From positions 216,974 to 280,973 of the forward strand of contig NW_027137030.1 in NCBI RefSeq assembly GCF_040869045.1: DNA of 64,000 nt, written 5' to 3'. Positions 57,018-64,000 of this stretch are shown one piece after another (position 1 is the stretch's first letter; each line of letters opens with the position of its first letter). A program made the translations under genes and the position numbers. The notes under the pieces are model-generated. The model was not told the DNA's origin. It ran no database searches and saw nothing but the letters and a program-made list of their open reading frames with translations. This DNA comes from Eurosta solidaginis (lineage: Eukaryota; Arthropoda; Insecta; Diptera; Tephritidae).

Positions 57018-57816
57018 GACGCAGGGAGGCTGGACGCGGTCTTTCGCCGAAATGCCAAGGGTCGGCAGATCATTGGCATTATAGACGAGAGCAGCGAAGA
57101 TGGCAGGATCCCGAAACAACAGTGGAAATGGATCGAGGCCGCACTCGCTACGGTGGCCGTTAAGGTTAAGAAAGACAACCCTGGTCCACCGCCATCTTAC
57201 ACCGATGCAGGATGGTTCCAGGGCAATGTCAAGCTAATTGCCTGTGACGACGCCAGGTCGGTAAACCTCTATAGGGCCGCCGTCACTCTGATAGGGGTGG
57301 TATATCCGGGCACGCGCCTCAAGGTAGTGGACTAGACTGAGCCTGGGTTCCAGTGATGCCAACGCACCCAGCTTACATCCTTGAGCTGCTCCAGGAGTAC
57401 AATCCGCCACAGGTGGGGAAGCCAACCCGGATAAAACCGAGCTTGTCCTCTTCACGAGGAGGTACAAAGTACCAAATCTTACACCGCCAAGAATTGGGGG
57501 TACGTTCTTAGCGTTTAGCGATCAAGTCAAGTATTTGGGAGTCATTTTTGGGAGGAAGCTATTATGGAGTGACCATATAGTGGAGCGATCCAAAAAGGCA
57601 GCAGCAGAGCTGTTCACCTGCAAGAGGGTAATTGGCACCTCCTGGGGATTCTCTCCTAAGGTGACCTTCTGGATTTACACAGCCATTGTGCGCCCGATTC
57701 TTCTTTATGGTGCCTTGGTCTGGTGGCCTGCACTAGCTAATAGTACCCATCTTAAAATGCTTCAAAAGCTGCAACGGAGTTTGGAGCTCTGCATTACCGG
57801 GGCTCTCGACTCCACT
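57018..57816 (+). pseudogene. Non-LTR retrotransposon deletion derivative (ORF1 end fused to ORF2 end)
   Basis: 57018-57335 is an open frame. Its IIGIIDESSEDGRIPKQQWK, GWFQGNVKLIACDDARSVNL and GVVYPGTRLKVV resemble the C-terminal domain of some R1/LOA-type ORF1 proteins (DUF4780-like). After a junction of about 80 bp, 57410-57816 encodes the end of reverse transcriptase: NPDKTELVLFTRRYK, QVKYLGVIFGRKLLWSDHI, WIYTAIVRPILLYGALVWWP and LQRSLELCITGAL. The endonuclease and catalytic polymerase are deleted. It could be from the same family as the endonuclease at the left edge. Confidence 0.7.
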
Positions 57817-57962
57817 CCACATTCCGTTACATACATACATGGATACATAGATACATAGATAGATACAGGCCAAGCTAATAAAAGTGTGTTAAAAATGGCT
57901 CCAGTATGCTCTTTCGTAGATGTGCCATGCATCCACTTCTACCATTAATGAGTTTTTCGCAT

Positions 57963-58470
57963 TATGTGCAAGGTTTCAAATCTATGGCCATTTGGGGTGG
58001 TCATAAGTTCAATTGACCTTATATCCGTTAACCTTATGTCACCCCACCATCACATTATTGCATTGTCATCGAGCCTTGAGACGTGTGCAAAGTTTCAATC
58101 AAACTTATGGCCATTCAAAGTGGTAATAAAACCAATTGACCTTATGTCCGTTGACTTTATGTCACCAGGCCATCACATTAGCGCATTGTCATCGAGCCTT
58201 GATACGTGTGCAAAGTTTCAATCAAACTTATGGCCATTCAAAGTGGTAATAGGGCCAATCGACCTTATGGCCGTTGACCTTATGTCACCGCACCATCATA
58301 TTAATGCATTGTCATCGAGCCTTGATACGTGTGCAAAGTTTCAATCAAACTTATGGCCATTCAAAGTGGTAATAGGGCCAATTGACCTTATGGCCGTTGA
58401 GCTTATGTCACCACATCATCACATTAATGCATTGTCATCGGTCCTTGATACGTATGCAAAGTTTCAAATT
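57963..58470 (+). repeat. 123-bp tandem array
   Basis: GCAAAGTTTCAA-type sites at 58087, 58210, 58333 and 58456 are exactly 123 bp apart, with a shorter diverged unit to the left (57968). Because 123 is a multiple of three, one frame stays open over the array (repeating FQSNLWPFKVVI and SPHHHINALSSSLDT). I treat it as non-coding, since related sequence appears in other repeats at 59.8 and 61.8 kb. Confidence 0.9.
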
Positions 58471-58604
58471 AATCAGACTTCTAGAAACCGGTGAAAATTA
58501 AGCTCAAAGATTCCGTTACATAGATACAGGGCAAGTAATAAAAGCGTGTTAAAAACAGCAACAATACCAAAGTTTCTTTGAAAACCGCCTTACCAACAAG
58601 CATA

Positions 58605-58790
58605 GCTTTAACACATAATTACATACGAAGTATGTATTGTGTAGAAGATTAAATATGCAAAAAAAAAAAGAAGGAAATTGGGAAAAACTTTACAACAACT
58701 AAGGCATGACGTGGCTGAATGCGTTTGTAACACGTTCAACTATCGTAGGAGTGCGGGTTCAAATCCCACTCCCGGGAGAAAAGCTTTGAA
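58605..58790 (+). repeat. tRNA-derived SINE-like repeat, copy 2
   Basis: GTGGCTGAATGCG and GGGTTCAAATCCC lie in a tRNA-like arrangement at 58710-58785, with the same upstream stretch as copy 1 at 56.2-56.36 kb. Opposite orientation to copy 1. Confidence 0.6.
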
Positions 58791-58798
58791 AAAAATTT

Positions 58799-59196
58799 TA
58801 ATTAAACGGTTTTATTGAAAACAATACTTCCATTAAGTAGTAATAATACTAAAAGATAGAAAATAATTTTAGGTAGGTCCTAGGTACTATTCATCACACT
58901 CCTAATCAATCTAGGGCGTTGAGCAGACAATTAAATAACAGCATTGGACGCGTCAAATTTCTATTGATAGTCATATATAAGACCAACTGAACCTTAATCA
59001 GGTTATGATACGCCTCATATTTTTAGAAATTTCATGCGCCCAGCGCTTTTATTTAATTGTCTGATCAACGCCCTAGATTAATGAGGAGTGTGATGACTAG
59101 TACCTAGGACCTACCTAATTATTTTCTATCTTTTAGTATTATTACTACTTAATGTAAGTATTGTTTCCAATAAAACCGTTTTACTTGAAATTTTTT
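58799..59196. mobile_element. Foldback element with about 150-bp arms
   Basis: Arms 58799-58944 and 59043-59196 are inverted copies. The outer ends carry AAACGGTTTTATTGAAAACA and the inner ends GGGCGTTGAGCAGACAATTA. The loop is about 98 bp. A further outer-end copy follows at 59205-59275 and another at 62353-62408. Confidence 0.85.
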
Positions 59197-59299
59197 TAGG
59201 TATTTTATTTTCTATCTTTTAGTATTATTATTACTTAATGTAAGTATTGCTTTCAATAAAACCGTTTAACAAAATTTTTTTTTTATTTTATTATACTGA

Positions 59300-59880
59300 A
59301 ATTTCACTAGCAAAATTTGAATTTATGTGCACCAAAGTATTCTGACGTCACTTCTACCGGGAAATGAATTTTTTATAGAAATTTCACTAACAAAATTTGA
59401 ACTTATGTGCTCCAAAGTATTTTGATGTCACTTCTACCGGACTGTATATAATATTTGTTCAAAGAGCCAAATCGGACAGATAAGTACGAGTTTTTTGAAT
59501 ATCTCAATTTTTGCGACACCTAGCGTGAATTTTTTTACTAAAGCAGTTTCTATATCTGTATGTCAAATATAATTTCCAAATATGAGCCAAATCGGACCAC
59601 AAATACGATTTTTGTGAATATCTCGATCCTGGCGACACCTAGTGGCGATTTTTTATAGGCCGCTTTCTATTCATGTATGTATGTATTATGTGTTCCAAAT
59701 ATGAGCCAAATCGGACCACAAATACGATTTTTGAGAATATCTCGATCCTTGCGCCAGCTGGCGGCGATTTTTTTCTTATTATTGCATTGTCATCCGGTTC
59801 TGAACTATATTCCAAGTTTCAAGCTTGTAGCTTATCGGGAAGCTACTTAAATTTTAATTACAAAATTCGCCTCGAGATGC
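59300..59880 (+). repeat. Tandem and dispersed repeats (120-bp family)
   Basis: A 70-bp unit (ATTTCACTAACAAAATTTGA-like) occurs twice at 59310-59445. GAGCCAAATCGGAC then recurs at 59463, 59583 and 59703, a 120-bp period. An inverted relative lies at 61740-62130, and a fragment at 42.1-42.3 kb. Confidence 0.85.
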
Positions 59881-59954
59881 CGTGAAAATATACCCATATG
59901 CGCAAACAGTTCGCGTGTAGTACTGAAACTTCTTAAAGTAATATTGAGATGATT

Positions 59955-60815
59955 TTGAGGTATTCGGAATGGTTTTGGGACTCCATCGGGGTCATTTTGG
60001 GGTCGTCCCGGGATGTTTTTGGGCACTCCCTCGGGGTGGTTTTGGGGACTCCATCGAGGTCATTTGGGGAACATTGTGGGATGTTTTTGGGGACTCCCTC
60101 GGGGTACTCCCGGGGAATTTTGGGGGTCGTTCCGGGATGTTTTGGGGACTCCCTCAGGATAGTTTAGGGGACTCCTTTGGTGTCATTTGGGGCACATTCC
60201 GGGATGATTTTGGGGACTCCCTTTGGGTCATTTGGGGGATCGTTACGGTTTTTGAGTACTCCCTTTAGTTCAATTGGGGGCCGTTCCGGTATGTTTTTGG
60301 GTACTCCCTTGGGGTCATTGTGGGTTATTTCGGCATGGTTTTGGGAACTCTTCGGGCCCATTTGGGGGACATTCCGGGATGGTTTTAGGGGGTCCTCCCG
60401 GGGCACTTTGGGGGTCGTTCCGGGATATTTTTAGGGACTCGATCGAGGTCCCCCGGGGTTATTTGGGCTTGTTCCGGAATTCTCTTTGGGCACTCCCTCG
60501 GGGTCATTTGTTTGTTTTTGGGTACTCCCTTGGGGTCATTTGGGGGCTATTCCGGCATGGTTTTGGGGACTCGCTTGAGGTCATTTGGTGGTTACATCGT
60601 AATAGTTTTAGGCTCCCTCAGGTACATCGAGGTCATTCCGGGGTGGTTTTGCGGACTCAGTCGGGGTCCTCCCGGTGCCATTTGGGGGTCGTTCTGCGAT
60701 GTTTTTGGGTACTTCTTATGGGTCTTTTGGGGATGGCTTTGGGGACTCACTCGTGGTCATTTGGGGGTCATTGCGTGATGTTTTGGGTACTCCCTCGAGA
60801 TCATTTGGAGGTCAA
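59955..60815 (+). repeat. G-rich minisatellite
   Basis: About 860 bp of imperfect units of roughly 45-50 bp built on GGGGACTCCCTCGGGGTCAT and TTTGGGGGTCGTTCCGGGAT. The plus strand carries dozens of GGGG and GGGGG runs. Long open frames on both strands follow from biased composition and repetition and are not genes. Confidence 0.9.
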
Positions 60816-61739
60816 ATTTTTCTAAAAGTCGAATTATTGTGTTACATTTTCACCGCAAGTTGTATTTTTCCCAATTTCGCTTGTATTCAACCAGAGATTT
60901 TTTATTTATGTGTATAAATTCTCTGATTCAACTTTAAAATTAAGAATATATGATTCAAGGCCAGAACAATATTTTTTTTCTAATGATAATTGTTGTTATT
61001 TTTTTAATTTTCTATAACTGAAAAATTGCTTCTTTTTTTTTTGTTAGTTTCGGAATGGTAAGTATAAAATCATAGCTGCGCAGATAGATCCATTTCGAAG
61101 GGTGCTAAGTCTTCATCATCAGTTCGCTTTTAGGCACGCTGTGCTAACCATTTAGCTATACAGCGGTGGTTTGTTTGACTGATAAATTCCTACTTCTATT
61201 CCTTCTTACCAACTATATTTATTCAGCGTTTCACCATCTGTTGCAAAACACTGATAATGTTGGATTTGTTTATTGTCAATTACTTTGTTTGACAATTATT
61301 GTTCTGGCCTTGAGCTCGAGTCGAACCTTGAATCACTTATCAATAAGCCGATAAAAACAAAAACAATTAAGAATATCTGTTAATAAACATGGTTTGCCAA
61401 TTGTTTGTTTTCGTTGTTGTTTTTATTGTGCCGTTCCATAGGGTCCTTTTTATAAGTATTATACCCCACAGCCAATGGGAAGGCCTGTATGCAATGCATT
61501 TTTTCCAAAACATTTTTATAATATATTATATCAATAATAACAATGTCTTTTGACTATTGTTTTTACTAAATATAAATGCAAAGCACTCTTAAAATAGTTA
61601 CGTACTTTTGATGGGCCATACCTGGGTTAATAGCAATGCATATCACGACTGCCACACAACGTTTTCATTTTGGTTCAAAATTCATCGAAAATGCTCCACA
61701 TTTGATTTTTAAACGGTTTTATTTGGCTTGACTTGACAG
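60816..61739. other. AT-rich DNA with no recognised gene
   Basis: Contains T-tracts, a possible tRNA-like fragment near 61115-61150 and short ORFs without family features. Confidence 0.5.
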
Positions 61740-62150
61740 GCTGGCTGGTTGGCACGAATTTTGTCATTGAAATTAAAGTAACTTCCCGATAAGGTACAAG
61801 CTTGAAACTTGGGATATAGTTCAGAGGCCGATGACACTGCAATAATAAGAAAAAAACTCCGGTAGGTGACCCATGGATCGAAATGTTTTAAAAAGTCGTA
61901 TTTGTGGTCCGATTTTTTTGATATTTGGAACACATAATACATACATGAATAGAAAGCGACCTATATAAAAAAATCGCGCTAGGTGGCTCAAGCATCGGAA
62001 TATAAAAAAATATCATATTTGTGGTCCGATTTGGTCCATATTTGGAACACATAATACACACATGAATAGAAGGCGACCTATGATGTCCGATTTGGCTCAT
62101 ATTTGGACCAAATATTACATATAGTCTGGTAGTGACATCAAAATATTTCG
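61740..62150 (-). repeat. Inverted relative of the 59.5-59.9 kb repeats
   Basis: Reverse complement of the family at 59300-59880 (CTTCCCGATAAGGTACAAGC, TTTGGAACACATAATACA, TGGTCCGATTTGGTCCATAT). The two arms are about 1.9 kb apart, with the G-rich minisatellite between them. Confidence 0.8.
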
Positions 62151-63234
62151 GAGTTCGAGGAGGGACACGCATACGTGCCGCAGAGTCGAGTAAAGTCTTT
62201 GGAAAGATTATGTATTGAGGACTTAGATTGCAACAAATTGTCAGGAAAGAGTTCGTGTATTAATGAGTTACTAAAAGAACTCAATAGAATGAGAAATAGT
62301 AGGCAATTAAATAAAGGCTAAAAACTTTAAAATAAAAAATTTTTTTTTTTAATTTTTAGTTAAACGGTTTTATTGAAAACAATACTTACATGAAGTAATA
62401 GTAATACCAGAGAATTTATCCCAGCCAGCATTTTTTGAAAATTTTGATTAAAAAATATTCAAATATCATACCCCAAGATGATTAAAAACGTTCAAATTTA
62501 AAAGCATTTTCTGTTCGAAAATTAACGTATCGTCGGGAGAAAAATGTACCATAAATGTGATTATTCTTGAATAATCATTTATGATTCATATTTCGAAACG
62601 CTTTTTGTTCATATTTGATATCATTTTAAAATAGGGCTTTAATTGTTCTAGAGTAATATTTGAATGCTTTTTACAGTCATTTTCTGATCATATTCGTGAA
62701 CATATTTCCAATCATTTTTGGTTGAGATTTTTTAAATAATTTTTTAAAATGCGATTATCATACATTTATTCTTCATATCTCATACAAAATAAGATAGTAC
62801 ATAGTAATCTCATTTCATCAGTGGAAGAAAGCATGCGGAAGTGAGCTATTGAACAAAAGGTAATTCGCAAACAAACTAGACCAATATACACCTGCGACTA
62901 CAACATCCAGCATCAGCTATGATCGTTAACATCTTAAAATACGATATGGTACGGTATGTTGAAGCCATATCCAGGGTACATATGTATGTCAAGAGAGTTT
63001 CGCTTACCTGGGGTTCAAATAGTTCACAACCTTTGTATTGTCTAATGGTAAAATTCCTATTTTCTGGGAAGCCGATGGTGGAGAAATGGTTAGGGGACAT
63101 CTTTTGTTAAGAGAAGTATTTACATGATTTTCTTGTCTTGAAGAATAAAAATTTTAATATATTTTTTCTGAACTTCATGATTGAAAAAAATGTGTGTATG
63201 TGAAAAAAAAAAGATCTTCAATGAAAAGTAAAAT
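62151..63234. other. AT-rich DNA with a foldback end fragment
   Basis: 62353-62408 repeats the outer end of the foldback at 58.8 kb (AAACGGTTTTATTGAAAACA). CCAGAGAATTTATCCCAGCC at 62409 resembles inner ends of the long-TIR elements. Otherwise nothing recognised. Confidence 0.45.
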
Positions 63235-63530
63235 TTTAACAGGTTTAAAATTCATTATTCAGTCAACAAAGATTGTCAGAAAAAGATTCAGAAAGCTGAA
63301 TGAAAAATGATTAAAATTTTTGATCACCTAAAGTAAACACATTTGATTCACATATGATTTCCAAAATGTGATTGAAAAACTATATTCAGTTTTTGATCAT
63401 CAAAAGTATTCATATTTGATAATTTCTTTTGTTGAATTGTATGATAACTCATTATTTAGTCAGAAAGAGTAATCAAATTTTATTGATATGTAGGGAAATT
63501 CAAAATTTAAATCACCTAAATGCTGAGTGG
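63235..63530 (+). repeat. Repeat shared with the long-TIR elements
   Basis: Matches about 12040-12300 and 15510-15770 (AAGATTCAGAAAGCTGAAT, CTAAAGTAAACACATTTGAT, TATGATAACTCATTATTTAG), with more divergence. Confidence 0.8.
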
Positions 63531-63589
63531 GTAAATGCTGAGTGGGATGTATATATCTTCAAATTATATTAACTGTACCATCTCACCAG

Positions 63590-63655
63590 AGAATTTAATA
63601 CACAATGAGAAGGAGTTTTTTTGGCATCCACTGGTTACGATCCATTTGCATGTGA
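63590..63655 (+). repeat. Left-end fragment of the long-TIR element
   Basis: CAGAGAATTTAATACACAATG, TTGGCATCCACTGGTTACGA and TCCATTTGCATGTGACAC match the left end of the elements at 11192 and 15086, then similarity is lost. Confidence 0.75.
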
Positions 63656-64000
63656 CACCTGGTTTAACATAAGCTTATGCATTCCAATAACATCGCCCAC
63701 AATCAACCAAGATGTTGCGTTTGTAAATATGAAGGAACTTCAGACTTGGGCAATTGAAAGTTTATTATTGCATTGCCCATTCACATATAAAATTTTGCGG
63801 AGCACTGTTATAAACATTCTCCCTATACAGTTTTTATTTGCGAAAAAATGTTAGAAAATTTACCAACCAGTGGGAAAAATAATTTCGCTTGCACAGTGTG
63901 CCAACACCCTTAGCAAAGCAAAATGTCAAATTATTCTTCTTATGATTTGCTTGGAACAAAATTTGGGAGATGGCTACTTTGTAATATCAGATGGCGCCAT
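63656..64000. other. Unassigned DNA at right edge
   Basis: A short plus-strand frame to 63854 overlaps the TIR fragment and has no family features. Nothing else recognised. Confidence 0.4.

Noticed and set aside
58705..58790. Functional tRNA gene
   Set aside because: A and B boxes are present but stems pair poorly and an identical module with the same flanks occurs at 56.2 kb, so a tRNA-derived repeat is more likely.
60164..60825. ORFs of up to 183 codons across the G-rich minisatellite
   Set aside because: Open on several frames and both strands because of biased repeats; no start context or domain.

Overview
This is an AT-rich, repeat-dense stretch of insect nuclear DNA. The SCAP-like gene fragment, the animal BEL/Pao, CR1/Jockey-like and R1/LOA-like retroelements, the hAT elements and the Helitron-like repeats together point to a higher fly. 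A tephritid fruit fly is my best guess, but this is inference and not a search result. Few sequences look like host genes: one intronless, catalytically dead serine-protease homologue (55.13-55.94 kb), a duplicated 25-codon hydrophobic small ORF (18.29 and 39.54 kb, tentative), and broken fragments of SCAP and of a possible MIF4G-type protein (26.6-30.0 kb).

Layout. 0-1.15 kb: endonuclease start of an R1/LOA-like non-LTR element, minus strand, running off the left edge. 1.8-5.75 kb: two opposed copies of a Helentron-like repeat (called HINE here) carrying internal satellite arrays. 5.9-9.9 kb: a frameshifted CR1/Jockey-type element. 10.0-10.95 kb: a hAT element with an exact 8-bp target duplication. 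11.2-18.2 kb: two near-identical non-autonomous elements with long terminal inverted repeats, one of them hit by a later hAT MITE. 18.2-20.05 kb: a block duplicated at 39.5-42 kb (small ORF plus BEL remnant). 20.05-22.4 kb: HINE C and part of HINE D. 22.4-37.4 kb: a 15-kb LTR-bounded unit inserted in HINE D. 37.4-38.8 kb: rest of HINE D. 39-45 kb: duplicated block and a decayed BEL element. 45.4-52.9 kb: a giant inverted repeat made of two HINE copies. 53.1-54.9 kb: another HINE. 55.1-55.9 kb: the protease homologue. 56-64 kb: tRNA-derived repeats, foldback elements, a deleted non-LTR copy, a 123-bp tandem array, a G-rich minisatellite and further repeats.

The most unusual feature is the unit at 22402-37375. 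It has two 502-503 bp LTRs that differ at about five sites, and a 5-bp target duplication (GTATT). It contains a BEL gag-pol interrupted by a single stop codon, a second unrelated BEL gag-protease, and between them about 4 kb of non-transposon DNA with a SCAP pseudogene facing a fragment of another gene. The LTRs and target duplication suggest that the unit inserted once. That would make the host sequences captured cargo, unless they entered later or the assembly is wrong. The second striking feature is the 7.5-kb palindrome at 45.4-52.9 kb. Its arms match down to private variants in individual satellite units.
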